From Diphasiastrum complanatum (lineage: Eukaryota; Streptophyta; Lycopodiopsida; Lycopodiales; Lycopodiaceae), in NCBI GenBank assembly GCA_029204225.1, contig CM055092.1, positions 72,488,308 to 72,552,307 on the forward strand: 64,000 nt of DNA. The letters are read 5' to 3'. The notes beneath the pieces were generated by a model. That model saw nothing but the letters and a program-made list of their open reading frames with translations. It did not search any database and had not been told where the DNA came from. Of the stretch, positions 21,158-31,820 are shown piece by piece. Every line of letters begins with the position of its first letter. The first letter of the stretch is position 1. The translations under genes were made by a program, and so were the position numbers.

Positions 21158-23830
21158 TTAAGAACCGTCTTGGTCCTCTAAGACAAAGTCTGGAAAAATC
21201 TTGCGAAGGACGCTGCCTCTTTCCCAAGTGGCATTCTCAACAGACTGATCATTCCACTTAACCAGATATTCTCGGTATAGAGTATGACGAGTTTGCATCT
21301 CTCTACTATCAAGAATCTCCTCTGGTTCATGTGGAGGTTGTTGAGGATCCAATGGGAGAACTAGAACACTGTCCCCTACCAGATTGTCTGATCTGGTTAA
21401 GGCTTTTCGTAACTGACTTACATGAAAGACTGGAAAAACCTTACTGCTGTGTGGGAGTTCTAGTTCATAGGTGACCTCGCCTAGTCTCCTACTGATGGTA
21501 AAGGGACCACAATACCTTGGAGACAACTTAGCACACACTCCTGATTTGAGGGTTTTAGAGTCAACTGGGACTCTCAAGTAGACTTTCTCACCAGTGGAGA
21601 ACTGCACATCCCGTCTGTGTGGATCTGCATAATGCCTGGCTCGATCCTGGGATTGTCTAATGCTACGCTTAGCATGTTCTATCATCTGGTTTAGGTCTTC
21701 TAAAAAGTTTCTGGCTGCTTCAACTTTTTCTTGTTTAAACCCTACAGCTGTGGGTGAGCGTGGCTGAAAACCGTACATCAGCATAAATGGGCTGTATCCC
21801 GTAGCTGAATGTTTGGTACTGTTGTAAGCAAACTCTAATATCGAGAGATACTCCTCCCAATTAGTCTGCTTCTTGCTGACGTATGCACGAAGCATATCCT
21901 CCAGCACTTGATTTACCCTTTCTGTTTGACCGTCCGTCTGTGGATGGTCGGTGGTACTCATATTAAGTTTAGTATGGAGATGATGGAATACTGCCCTCCA
22001 AAAATTTCCAGTAAACTTACTGTCCCGGTCGCTGACTATGTCGGAAGGTAGACCGTACAATTTAAATAGCCCGTCTACAAACAACCTCGCTAACTCTGGA
22101 GCTCTAACGGTTGTTTTGGTCAGAATAAAATGAGCCATTTTGGTCAGACGGTCAACTGTGACCCATATAGCGTCATTACCCTTTTGGGTTTTAGGCAGGC
22201 CTACTATAAAATCCATGGAGATACTCTCCCATTTACCAGCTGGTATTTCTAAGGGATGCAACAACCCTCCTGCCTTTAAACGCTCTGCTTTATTTACTTG
22301 ACATTTCTGGCAACTGGTTACATACTGGTGGACGTCCTTTTTCATACTGGGCCAGAAAAATTGCCTACGAAGAAGCTCATAGGTCTTCTGTATGCCTGGG
22401 TGTCCCGCGCTAGGATTGTCATGACATTCATATAGGACCTGCTGCCTATAATCCTCTGAATTGGGGACACATACTCTATCTCTATAGAGCAAGTACTCAT
22501 CCTGAATGGAATACTGTTTCCATTTGAATCTTTGAGTCAACTGACCCTCAACCACTGGGGTTTGCTTGGGTAATACAGGCTCAGAATCCTCAACGTCATC
22601 TGACGACGTATACTCGGACACATCATCATCCTCAACGGAAGCTGCCGTATTCTTGGATGAACTGGCACCAGCCCTGGGAACTGGTTCTGGAGTCTGTAAC
22701 TGTCTGTTCTGGACTGAGTTCCAGATAATAGAGAAGAATGCATCATGCTGGCATTTCCCTCTCAAGGACTCGAGTAACTCATTACGAATCTGAGTAAAAC
22801 TCAGCTCGTTTATCATAGGCATTATGCTAAGGGCATCTGCTACTGTATTGAATTTTCCACGCCTATATCTGATAGACATGTCAAACTCTTGCATCAACTC
22901 TGCCCAAAGAGCTTTCCGACCTCTAAGCTCAGGTTGATTGCAAAGGTATCTGAGACTCTCATGGTCTGTCAGGACCTCAAAGTTGGCACCATACAAATAA
23001 TGCCTCCAAGTCTTAAGGGCATGGACTATAGAAAAGAGTTCCTTTTCATAGGCACTGTACCTAGTCTGAGCTGGCTCGAGTTTTTTACTCTCGAATGCAA
23101 CTGGTCGTCCACCCTGAGTTAGCACAGCACCTACTGCAAAGTCGCTAGCATCTGTTTCGACCACAAATGGCTGATTGGGGTCGACGACTTTTAAAACTGG
23201 TACTGTAGCTAAGGCTGTTTTGAGAGCATCAAAGCTCTCCTGTTGTGCGGACTCCCAAATGAACTCCTTTCCCTTCCCCTTAAGGAGATTTGTCATAGGG
23301 ACTGCTATCTGAGCATATTCCTTGACAAATCGTCTGTAATATCCCGCCATACCAAGAAAGATTTGAAGTTCCAAAATATTCTGAGGTCTCAGCCAACTGA
23401 GTATGGCTTTAACCTTATTTGGGTCCATCTTAATCCCATTTGAAGAGATAATGTGACCCAAATATGCTACTTCTTCAACGAAGAATTCACACTTGGATTG
23501 TTTAGCATAAAGCTTATGCTTTCTGAGCAGTCGAAACACCTTTCTGAGGTGTTTTAGATGCTCCTTCCTCGTTTTGCTGTAAACGAGGATGTCATCTAAA
23601 AATACGACTACAAACTTACCCAAGTATGGTCTGAGGACACTGTTCATCAAGGTCATAAAGGTAGCTGGAGCATTTGTGAGCCCAAATGGCATCACCTTAA
23701 ACTCATAATGACCGTGACGAGTCCTAAAAGCTGTTTTCGAGACATCTTCTGATTTTATACGGACTTGATGATATCCCGATCTGAGGTCTATTTTGCTGAA
23801 AAACTTAGCCCCGTTGAGTTGATCAAACAA
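21158..23830 (-). CDS. Pol of chromovirus D: RT (part), RNase H, integrase, chromodomain
   Basis: Open frame of 890 codons starting within RT. Visible in order: RT palm ([22 protein letters not shown], catalytic [11 protein letters not shown] with Asp79/Asp80); RNase H ([14 protein letters not shown] near 223-236, [28 protein letters not shown]); an acidic serine-rich linker ([17 protein letters not shown]); integrase zinc domain ([12 protein letters not shown] ... CQKCQ); core ([34 protein letters not shown]); and a chromodomain at the C-terminus ([30 protein letters not shown]). The RT N-terminal part lies upstream in another frame. RNase H, integrase and chromodomain look intact. Confidence 0.93.
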   Translation of the reverse strand: MFDQLNGAKFFSKIDLRSGYHQVRIKSEDVSKTAFRTRHGHYEFKVMPFGLTNAPATFMTLMNSVLRPYLGKFVVVFLDDILVYSKTRKEHLKHLRKVFRLLRKHKLYAKQSKCEFFVEEVAYLGHIISSNGIKMDPNKVKAILSWLRPQNILELQIFLGMAGYYRRFVKEYAQIAVPMTNLLKGKGKEFIWESAQQESFDALKTALATVPVLKVVDPNQPFVVETDASDFAVGAVLTQGGRPVAFESKKLEPAQTRYSAYEKELFSIVHALKTWRHYLYGANFEVLTDHESLRYLCNQPELRGRKALWAELMQEFDMSIRYRRGKFNTVADALSIMPMINELSFTQIRNELLESLRGKCQHDAFFSIIWNSVQNRQLQTPEPVPRAGASSSKNTAASVEDDDVSEYTSSDDVEDSEPVLPKQTPVVEGQLTQRFKWKQYSIQDEYLLYRDRVCVPNSEDYRQQVLYECHDNPSAGHPGIQKTYELLRRQFFWPSMKKDVHQYVTSCQKCQVNKAERLKAGGLLHPLEIPAGKWESISMDFIVGLPKTQKGNDAIWVTVDRLTKMAHFILTKTTVRAPELARLFVDGLFKLYGLPSDIVSDRDSKFTGNFWRAVFHHLHTKLNMSTTDHPQTDGQTERVNQVLEDMLRAYVSKKQTNWEEYLSILEFAYNSTKHSATGYSPFMLMYGFQPRSPTAVGFKQEKVEAARNFLEDLNQMIEHAKRSIRQSQDRARHYADPHRRDVQFSTGEKVYLRVPVDSKTLKSGVCAKLSPRYCGPFTISRRLGEVTYELELPHSSKVFPVFHVSQLRKALTRSDNLVGDSVLVLPLDPQQPPHEPEEILDSREMQTRHTLYREYLVKWNDQSVENATWERGSVLRKIFPDFVLEDQDGS

Positions 23831-24484
23831 CTCGTCTGATAGGGTATTTATTCTTAATTGTGACTTTATTGAGGGCTCTGTAATCTACGCAAAGGCGCAC
23901 AGACCCCTCTTTCTTTTTCACCAATAGGACTGGTGAGGCCCATGGTGAACTACTGGTCTGAATTTGGCCTAAGATAGTCTGTTAACTGCCTAGTTATTTC
24001 TTCATCCTCTGTTCGGCTGACCCGATACGGAGGTTTAGAAACAGGTGCTGTACCTGGTACTAGGTTTATTACATGATCTACCTCTCTGCTAGGTGGTAAA
24101 CCATGTGGCAAATCTTCAGGAAAAACATCTTTAAATTTAGACAATAAAGTTTCTAATTTACTGATTTTCTGCTGAATAGAACTGGAAATAGAAACTTCAG
24201 GAATAAACTGAAAGTCACATAAGAATACCTGATGGTCTTCGTCTCCGATTAGCTGACAGAGCTCTGAACTGCAGACCATAGGGCTGTTGGGAACATCATG
24301 CTCCCCATGCAACTGGATCTCTCGGCCTTTATACTGAAAGCTGAGGGTGTTCTCCTAATAGTTTCTGTGGAGGGAAGGTCCTAAACTGTAGAGCCAATCT
24401 CTCCCGAGAACAATGTCTGTTCGATCCAGGTGCATTATCTGAAAGTTAATTTCATCTTGGTACCCCTGAATACCAAGATTTAAC
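23831..24484 (-). pseudogene. Broken protease-to-RT joint of chromovirus D
   Basis: Alignment to copy E shows the expected protease end ([12 protein letters not shown]), linker and RT start ([39 protein letters not shown]), but in three frames. An extra A in a poly-A run (about 24508-24515) shifts gag-protease out of frame, a TAG replaces the CAG of copy E near 24355, and sequence is missing after LTDYL near 23975. This makes D defective in cis. Confidence 0.85.
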
Positions 24485-25933
24485 TTACTTACCATAGTTT
24501 CCAATATTTTTTTTATCTTCACCCTTAGCTAATGAAACTATGTACCTATGCTGACTAGGTACTTTTGGTAGTTTAAGCTTTTTAACCAGGGTGTGGTTGA
24601 TGAAATTATGGGTTGCCCCATCATCAACCATGACTCTTACTGACTGGTTACCAACTTTCCCATGCATACGTACTAGGTCATGCGGCCCAAAGCTGAAGGG
24701 TCTCGCTAGCATTGCAGAGGTCAGCTGGCAACAGTGTTCATGATCTTCATGATACACTTTGATCTCGGAAGCTGCCGAGTCACTGGGGAAACATACAGTC
24801 TGAACAAGATGAACTTGTTTTTTATCTTTTTTATCTTTTTTAGTGAAAGGCCCCTTGGGACACTGTCTGACTGTGTGTCCCTTGCCCATACACACAAAGC
24901 ACAAACGTTCTTGTTTGGCTTTCTCAAAATCATCTGGTTTTAAGGGCTGTATGAGTGAAGGGCGTTTCTGAGGAGCTTCACCTTTAAATTTATCTTCTTT
25001 CTTTCTTTTTAAAAATTTCTTTTTAAATTGAAAGTCTTTCTGAGGAAGCTGCTCAGAAAGTGGTTGCTGTCTCGCTCTCTTCCTACCCACTGAATCATCA
25101 TAGATTTGAGCATATCTGAGAGCTTGCTCAAGGGTAGTAGGCGAGTTTCTCTGGACCTCTACTTTATATTCATCTTTGAGGCCACGGACAAATCCCCTGA
25201 TTTTTTGATAGTCATCCATATTTTTAATCTTTAAAATTGCTTCTCGATACTGCGAGATATATTGGATGAGAAATTTATCCATTACTGTTCTTTCCCAGGC
25301 TTCCCAGGCTCTATCAAGTTCATTTTCTGGTAGAAATTCTCTTAGGAAAGCTTCTTCAAAAGCTTTCCATGACCGGGGAGTCTGCCCAGTCTCCTGGAGA
25401 TTTAACCACCACTTATAGGCCATAGGCCCTAAAGAAAGACTGGCCTCAATTGCTTGCAAATGGTCAGGGGTCTGTTTAAGAGCATGAATGTTCTTCCATT
25501 TGCTGAGGAAGGTTTGTAGACTATCTGCATTTCTATCCTTCTCTTCCCCATTAAAAGTAGGAGGCTTTAAATCTTTAAAAACACTGGGGTGAGACCGTAA
25601 AGTCTCACCCGAAACTGATGGAAGTGGAGAAGGGGATAACTGAGAAGTGGAGGGAAGGCTTTCTTTCGCGGAACTCAAAATCAAGTTTTTGAGTTCAGCG
25701 AACGAGTTGTCCACACTGGACTTGAAATTGGCTAATGCCAACTTCAGTTCATCCACTTCTGTTACCAATTGGAGGAACTGCTCCTTGGTAACCAGTTCGT
25801 CGAGTTCTTCGGCGAACTGTTCCTGTTCTTCTACTTCCATGGGTTCCTTCCCTTTTCTGTAAGCCAAGGCTTCTGTTTCAAGTTCGTCGAAGCCTCTCTC
25901 CGGGGCTTGATCAGGTCCCTGAGGAGTGGTCAT
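24485..25933 (-). CDS. Gag and start of protease of chromovirus D
   Basis: ATG at 25933 (MTTPQGPDQAPERGFDEL). Order: acidic coiled N-terminal part (EQFAEELDELVTKEQFLQLV), capsid-like region ([50 protein letters not shown]), a basic tract ([13 protein letters not shown]), zinc knuckle [14 protein letters not shown] (canonical C-X2-C-X4-H-X4-C) and the aspartic protease active site [13 protein letters not shown]. The last codons after GEDKK are frameshifted (INGNYGK-like tail), so the natural frame continued into pol as one polyprotein, as in copy E. Confidence 0.93.
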   Translation of the reverse strand: MTTPQGPDQAPERGFDELETEALAYRKGKEPMEVEEQEQFAEELDELVTKEQFLQLVTEVDELKLALANFKSSVDNSFAELKNLILSSAKESLPSTSQLSPSPLPSVSGETLRSHPSVFKDLKPPTFNGEEKDRNADSLQTFLSKWKNIHALKQTPDHLQAIEASLSLGPMAYKWWLNLQETGQTPRSWKAFEEAFLREFLPENELDRAWEAWERTVMDKFLIQYISQYREAILKIKNMDDYQKIRGFVRGLKDEYKVEVQRNSPTTLEQALRYAQIYDDSVGRKRARQQPLSEQLPQKDFQFKKKFLKRKKEDKFKGEAPQKRPSLIQPLKPDDFEKAKQERLCFVCMGKGHTVRQCPKGPFTKKDKKDKKQVHLVQTVCFPSDSAASEIKVYHEDHEHCCQLTSAMLARPFSFGPHDLVRMHGKVGNQSVRVMVDDGATHNFINHTLVKKLKLPKVPSQHRYIVSLAKGEDKKNIGNYGK

Positions 25934-26706
25934 CTTTGGAAGTGAAAGAGAGCTACCTTAACTTCTGAAGGAAAAAAAGTCTAAAAAACTAATTTACAAC
26001 TGTACAAGGAAAAGGAAAGATGACTTAGCTGTTTCTGAGGACTGTACTTCCACAGAGAGAATCAAGAAAAGCCCTTTCAGCTCTTCCTCCACTGATTTGA
26101 GGTTGGAAAATGTGCAACACGATCTGAAACTTTTGCTATCCCCCCTCGCTGGTCTGACAGCATCTCAATTTGTCCACAGAATGGCAAGTCTGAAGTCCAA
26201 AAACCCTTCTGAATTCTGAAATTTCAGAAGTCTCCTGCTCGCTGATCTGGTAGGAATCCTCTTGCTCCAAATCTCTGACGTTGGGGCCCGAAAACTTGTC
26301 CAAAAACCAGATTTTCAGAAGCACTGGCAGCGCTGGCCCTGCTCCTCTTTTTTGGTTTCAAACTCGCTGAGAACCAGTAAATTTTTCCCTGGAAATCAGA
26401 TGCAGGTCTCTGGCTATACAGCGATGGAGGTGCTAGCTTCTTCCTTCTCTAATTTCGCTGGGAAAACTATGAAGAATCCTCTAAACTCAGTGAGAAACAG
26501 CTGTTTTTCCAGCGAGTTACCTACAATTGGAATCTGACTCCTTGCTACTGTGATTTCTCAGTGAAAATCAGAAGTTTGAAGGTTGCTCCTACAACGATCC
26601 TCCTCCTCTGTTCCTCTCTGAGAATCTAAGAAACACTTCCTATCTTCTAATAGCTTTCTCTACTGCTGCTCCTAACTCCCTAGGATGGAGATGGCTCTGA
26701 TACCAG
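25934..26706 (-). other. Untranslated leader of chromovirus D with primer site
   Basis: About 770 bp between LTR and gag, without domains. The primer-binding site is the minus-strand TGGTATCAGAGCC at about 26693-26705. Corresponding leaders occur in F (31821-32692) and E (54099-55000) but have diverged more than the coding parts. Confidence 0.85.
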
Positions 26707-27064
26707 TGTAATAGATCCTAACACCACAGTAGGGCAAACACTAACTGATCCACCCAACCTTGCCTACTCCCTGATATAGAGTAAGCCCCTCCTAGCCCAG
26801 TGTGAGGACTGGTAGCATGCTACTGCCAAGTGTCAGCCACGTGGCACTGACGTGGCCGACTGCACGTCGGGACCCAATTGGGGGCCCTATCCTGCTGACA
26901 GGGTCCCTAGGCTGTGTTAGGCCCGCCATGGCTATGGACCGTGCTGGGGCACACTACTCACACTGTCTTGCCCTGTTGGTCATGTACGCTGGACACGACC
27001 CTGACTGTGGTATCTGACCTATCTGTGTTCTCTAGGGTTCGGCACTGGTTACGAGCTCGTAACA
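26707..27064 (-). repeat. 5' LTR of chromovirus D (358 bp)
   Basis: Same length as its partner and different at two positions by eye, both transitions. The right target duplication AGGGG follows at 27065-27069. Confidence 0.95.
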
Positions 27065-27590
27065 AGGGGGCTATGAAACATCTTCTCCATTGGGAAGATC
27101 AGCATCCCAAGAATGACCGGTTGTGATTCCACTTTTGGAACTGCAGAGGAACAAGCAAGCAACGCTATTTTTCTACTGAAGCTTTTGTTAGAATTGTAGT
27201 CCTACTTTTTTATGAAAACAATACATACACAAGTTGCCAATTCGAAATGTTTCCAGGTCCCGACCGACAAAGTGTCCCACAAGCCCTGTTTAACATTGTG
27301 ACTCCATTATGCAATTCTAGAACTGGAGTCACAACTGGTCCTTCCTGAGATGCTGATCTATGTTTCTTAGCCCCCGTCATGCTTTGCAAAATTTCGACAA
27401 CGTATTGCAATCAGGGTTTAGGGTTTAGGGTCCAGGGTTGGAGTTGTAGCATAAGTAATTAGCAAGCTGTTGAAGCTCATGTCGGGTGGTGCTCGCCCTG
27501 CCATCTCGACCGAATTCCTCCCACAACACACTAGCGTCCGGGTACTACAGGGTTCTATGACTCCACCTCGTCCCAAATGGGAGAAATCTC
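27065..27590 (-). mobile_element. Right part of the foldback element around chromovirus D
   Basis: Continues the element cut at 20788. The arm at 27365-27480 is the reverse of 20678-20788, including two telomere-like TTTAGGG units and CCAGGG. About 27257-27300 (CAGGTCCCGACCGACAAAGTGTCCC) matches 47945-47985. The central part (27070-27250) has no recognisable gene. Without D the two arms would lie about 570 bp apart, which makes this a compact non-autonomous foldback. Confidence 0.6.
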
Positions 27591-29809
27591 TCTCTCTTTC
27601 TCTTTCATGGGCTCTATTATGAGGTTATTACGTTTTATTAACTCGAAACGTCTGGATATGGTCTTTTCCTTATGATATTGAACCTTCGTAATTCACCTAC
27701 CTTGCGAAACTTAGAAAAAGGACCCTCTAAGAAACTTGGTTTTTTTAAAAAAACTATAGTCCTTTGGAGGGAAAACTTGGTTTTTTTTGAATGGCCATGA
27801 TCTATGCACATTGGAAGGATACGATCTAACGGTGAGCATTAATGGATACCCGGTGCACTAAGATGTATTGGTTTTCTATATAAGGGAAGAAGACATAACC
27901 CTAAGGTTTACTCTTCCTGCTCTCTCTCTCTCTCTTGCTCTCTCTCATTGCACTTCTCTACTGCAATTGTTTTTGCTTGGAGGAGAGGAGACCTGCATAT
28001 TCTACTGGAAGAGTAGTTGTGTGGGTGATAATCTGAAGCTAAGGTAAGCTCATCATCCTTTGTTCGGCTTATTGATCACATACTTTGATAATTTGCATTG
28101 TTAGATATGCTGGATGATAGCATGCCTTTGAACATCAGTGATTGGTATAGCATTTGTGCTTCCCAAAGACAATGGGAAGACTTTACAGGAGGGCGCTGCC
28201 TCAAGAGCGGTTGAGAACTGATTTGCAGTTTTTGCTATAAGAGTGTCTGTTGACAGCGAAAAGGCACGTGCAGTAGAAGCATTACTATATACTTGTGATT
28301 TGATGCCTCCTACATCGTAGACATGTAGCGCTGGCCAGCGATTCATGGAGGACCAGAAATGCACAATACTGTAATCGCGATTTGAGCCATGATAATATGA
28401 AGCTACTGCTGTAGATCGCATTTCTGACAGCGATGGGCCAGTGCACTATTTGATGATTCTTAGCAAAGCATTTTGTTGATGACTATGCTTGCATGCATAA
28501 CCGTTTTTTCAGATGATTAAATCTCTTTGATGGCCACCCTACTTACTCTCAATATGTCTCAATTTGAACATACTGTTAATGAAGGTGTATGAGATATGTG
28601 GTTGCTCATTAGAATAATGGTTACATACGATTCTGATTATTGGATTGAGAAGCACGGTGAATCAATAGTAGTGCTATAAACCTTTTTAATAATGATACCA
28701 GAACGATGGTCTGGTTTGGTGAATCTGCTGACAGTTGAAGTATGAAGTATTGTAGAGACACGTTTATGGTTTTTTTAAAGTTAGTAACTCCGGTTGGAAA
28801 AATGAATGAGCTTCTTTAAAAGCTAAACATCTTTCGTAGTATAACGATACTGCTGTGACTATAACACACTACCTTTAACTCGTTATTCTCAGTGTGCAAT
28901 CAATAGTTTGTAAGGAAGATTACGCTTAAAAACAAGTGAAGATGGATAGCTCGCAGGAAATCTCTTCATCTCACATCCAGGTATAAAGCCATATGAGGTA
29001 ACACTGATTTGATTGCTCTTTGCGACTATATGTGACAGTTGATGAGATTTCACGATATATTCTAAATAACAGCTTGTGTAACTTGGTACCTATAATACGG
29101 GAGATGCATTGTTAAAGATTTATGGACGATACTTATAACAAGGACAAAATCTATTGGACTTTAAAGCAGTTTTCTGTGTAAAGCTATTAACTTGGAAGAG
29201 CTTGGTATTGACGTGCTTGAATGGCATGGATTTGCCCAAGCCGGAAGGTGCTCGGACTCCGGCGATTTTTTTGTAGACTTGCCTGGGACTAGTATGGCAC
29301 GGATCTGCCCTAGTACCTAGCACCGATGCAATGACAAGTCTCTTTTCATCTATGTATTGCAAGATTGCTTCTTACATGTTAAGTACTTATGGGAACTTAA
29401 TACATTTGTTTTGCTCTTATACTGATCAGTATGGCATCTGCCCTGGTACGGTTTTTCTAAAAAAGAGCAAAATGTATTGCTATTGATAAAAAAGCATGAC
29501 TGGGAAGACTAGACGTAGTATTTGTAAATGCAATCAAGCTGATAAGGTAGTGAAGCTAGTTTCGGACATGGATAACAATTGATGCTCTGATGCTCAGCTA
29601 TGACACCTGTCTTCCTCACGCAACTAACTCGTGCAGTTTTGTTTTGTGGGATGGTGGCAAGTAACAGTTGGGTGTCCCTAGAACTTGTTTCGCTTTATGG
29701 TACTATGTACTATAAGACTTTATACACCTTTGTTTTCACCTGTTATGGTATAAATTAAAGGGTTCAAAGGGTTGAGGGACTATGTGAATTCTTGTTATTC
29801 TCTCATGGG
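27591..29809. other. Intron sequence, no gene recognised
   Basis: No domain-bearing frame. A TATA-like word (TTCTATATAAGGG near 27876), a CT-rich leader-like stretch (27923-27955) and a CTAAGGTAAGC that looks like a splice donor (about 28038) follow each other, which could be the 5' end of a former transcription unit. Downstream I find no coding exon to go with it, so no gene is called. Confidence 0.4.
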
Positions 29810-29990
29810 CGCGGGCGCGGGATAGCGCGCTCGGGACCCGGATGCGTCCAGCTTTAAAAAATAATAATAAAAAGAAAATGGACGCGTCCGACCTCGCGCC
29901 CGGGGGCCGGACGCGGACGTGGACGCGGACGCGCCTGGGCGCCTCTGGCGTGGACGCAAAATGGTCGTGCCCGGCCCGGAACCTCATGTT

Positions 29991-30034
<44 letters not shown>

Positions 30035-30310
30035 AAGCAGGGGTTGGGCGCGAACGCACGTTCGAGGATGCGTCTGGACGCGGGCGCGCCCACCTTGGGT
30101 GCAAAAAAAAAAAAAAACAGGCCCCTCCCCGCTCGCTCCCACATGTCCAGAAACAATTAAAATTAATTTTCCCCACCCTAGCCCCCCCCCGGAATTAATT
30201 ACGAGGTCTGCTAAAAAAATGAGAAAGGTACCAAATTCTTTTGCAAAAAACCTACTTACTAGCCATGCCTCCCATAACTGAGATACCAAAAAAAAAGGCT
30301 TGAAAGAGCA
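29810..30310 (+). mobile_element. GC-rich terminal region of the hAT-like foldback family (copy 2)
   Basis: Contains clusters of GGACGCGTCC and GGACGCGGACG, then GCCCGGCCCGGAACCTCATGT, an (AT)n run at 29994-30031, a second GGACGCGGGCGCGCCC block, an A15 tract, CCCCCCCCCGGAATTAATTA and CCATGCCTCCCATAACTGAGATACC. The same order appears at 6840-7150 and at the two ends of the 47-61 kb element. This copy reads in the same direction as the left end of that element. Confidence 0.65.
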
Positions 30311-30336
30311 AACAATTTGTAACTTTGACACGAAAA

Positions 30337-30411
<75 letters not shown>

Positions 30412-30598
30412 ACTACCGATTTCCACGATAATTGAGATACAACAATGAACATCTGTCAAGCTGATAACGATTTGTAACTTTGACAAGAACTCTCTCTCGC
30501 TCTCCCTCTCTCTTTCCCTCCCTCCCATTGCCCATGCCTACCATAACTGAGATAAAGCATCAATCATTGGTCAAAGAGCAAATGACTTGTAACTTTGA

Positions 30599-30668
<70 letters not shown>
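30263..30668 (+). repeat. Three tandem units ending in (CT)n microsatellites
   Basis: A unit of roughly 120-150 bp is repeated three times: a CCCATGCCT-CCATAACTGAGATA block (blurred in unit 2), then GTAACTTTGACAAG, then a (CT)n run. The CT runs lie at 30337-30409, 30489-30530 (interrupted) and 30603-30668 (33 perfect CT units). The first unit overlaps the transposon terminus, so the array looks like end amplification of that element. Confidence 0.75.
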
Positions 30669-30670
<2 letters not shown>

Positions 30671-30697
30671 GCAAGCATTTCTCACATTCAGGCCACT

Positions 30698-31080
30698 ATG
30701 TTGGGTCGCATGATACGTGCCAAGACTACCACCCGTCATGATATCCTATGTGCTGAGTTTGCTACTCCTCCGATCATCCTTGAGGGCTTTTTCCGCCTTA
30801 TTCTTTTTCTTTAGCGGATTCAGGAGATTCGTGCATCTCACCTGGATAGATACATAGTTGCTGTGGTTACTTCTTCACGTGTCCTAGCTGATTCCCATGC
30901 CAAGCTCTCATGGTAACAGCAGGCGTCTGATCTCTTACGACATTTGGGCATCTCTATCATGGATCTTCCTCGTGGTACGCATTCATATATCCGAGGTTAT
31001 TTATTTCGTCGATATATGCAGTAGACTTGGAGCTCCCTCCCACCTTCCCGCATTCGACTGAGCTATTACTAGACACACTT
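30698..31080 (+). pseudogene. Unassigned transposon-linked ORF, 5' part, with four Gln-to-stop changes
   Basis: From ATG 30698 (MLGRMIRAKTTTRHD) one frame runs to the F insertion with only four stops (TAG, TAA, TAG, TAG). Each sits where a Gln codon would fit, beside other Gln residues or in helical text (for example before RIQEIRASHLDRYI and in the MQ-TWSSLP stretch). The encoded sequence is helical and rich in Arg, Leu and Ser, and I do not recognise it. The frame resumes at 33051 after the inserted LTR element. It lies beside the hAT-type terminus and may be an accessory protein of that element or a captured gene. Confidence 0.45.
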
Positions 31081-31820
31081 CCTAATTTTCTGATAGTCAT
31101 CCATATTTTTGATCTTTAAAATTGCTTCTCGATACTGCGAGATATATTGGATGAGGGACTTGTCCGTTACTGTTCTTTCCCAGGCTTCCCAGGCTCTATC
31201 AAGTTCATTTTCTGGTAGAAATTCTCTTAGGAAAGCTTCTTCAAAAGCTTTCCATGACCGGGGAGTCTGCCCAGTCTCCTGGAGATTTAACCACCACTTA
31301 TAGGCCATAGGCCCTAAGGAAAGACTGGCCTCAATAGCTTGCAAATGGTCAGGGGTCTGTTTAAGAGCATGAATGTTCTTCCATTTGTTGAGGAAGGTTT
31401 GTAGAATATCTGCATTTCTATCCTTCTCTTCCCCATTAAAAGTAGGAGGTTTTAAATCTTTAAAAACACTGGGGTGAGACCGTAAAGTCTCACCCAAAAC
31501 TGATGGAAGTGGAGAAGGGGATAACTGAGAAGTGAAAAGGGAAGGCTTCCTTTCGCGAAACTCAAAATCAAGTTTTTGAGTTCAGCGAACGAGTCGTCCA
31601 CACTGGACTTGAAATTGGCTAATGCCAACTTCAATCCATCCACTTCTGTTACCAATTGGAGAAACTGCTCCTTGGTAACCAGTTCATCGAGTTCTTCGGC
31701 GAACTGTTCCTGTTCTTCCACTTCCATGGGTTCCTTCCCTTTTCTGTAAGCCAAGGCTTCTATTTCAAGTTCGTCGAAGCCTCTCTCCTGGGGTTGATCA
31801 GGTCCCTGAGGAGTGGTCAT
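31069..31820 (-). pseudogene. Truncated gag of chromovirus F
   Basis: ATG at 31820, near-identical to the D gag start. The acidic coiled region and capsid-like part are present, with a frameshift near 31500-31550 around the serine-rich stretch. Zinc knuckle and protease are absent. Non-functional. Confidence 0.85.

Larger units (their letters stand above)
20789..27064 (-). mobile_element. Ty3/Gypsy chromovirus D, family 2, complete with target duplication
   Basis: A 6,276-bp minus-strand element: LTRs of 358 bp at each end, AGGGG duplications outside, primer site CTGGTATCAGAGCC on the minus strand next to the 26707 LTR, and polypurine tract GGGGGAGGGAG next to the 21146 LTR. The LTRs differ at only two sites that I can find (CGG/CAG and CAACTG/CAATTG), about 0.6 percent, so the insertion is recent. 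Gag and the RT-to-chromodomain part are each open over long stretches, but the joint between them is broken by a frameshift, one CAG-to-TAG stop and a small deletion. Confidence 0.96.

Noticed and set aside
20884-27017. Short open frame with MRTGSMLLPSVGHVALTWPT, repeated in every family-2 LTR
   Set aside because: It lies inside the LTR, antisense to the element. Its recurrence is explained by LTR copies, and there is no sign of protein-level selection.
20725-27435. True interstitial telomere array
   Set aside because: Only two CCCTAAA units on each side, both inside the same repeated foldback arm, so they are part of the transposon and not a chromosome-fusion scar.
28101-28421. Minus-strand 106-codon open frame
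   Set aside because: No recognisable motif and no supporting neighbour or repeated copy.
30337-30528. Arg-Glu repeat protein from (CT)n DNA
   Set aside because: Purely the translation of a microsatellite.
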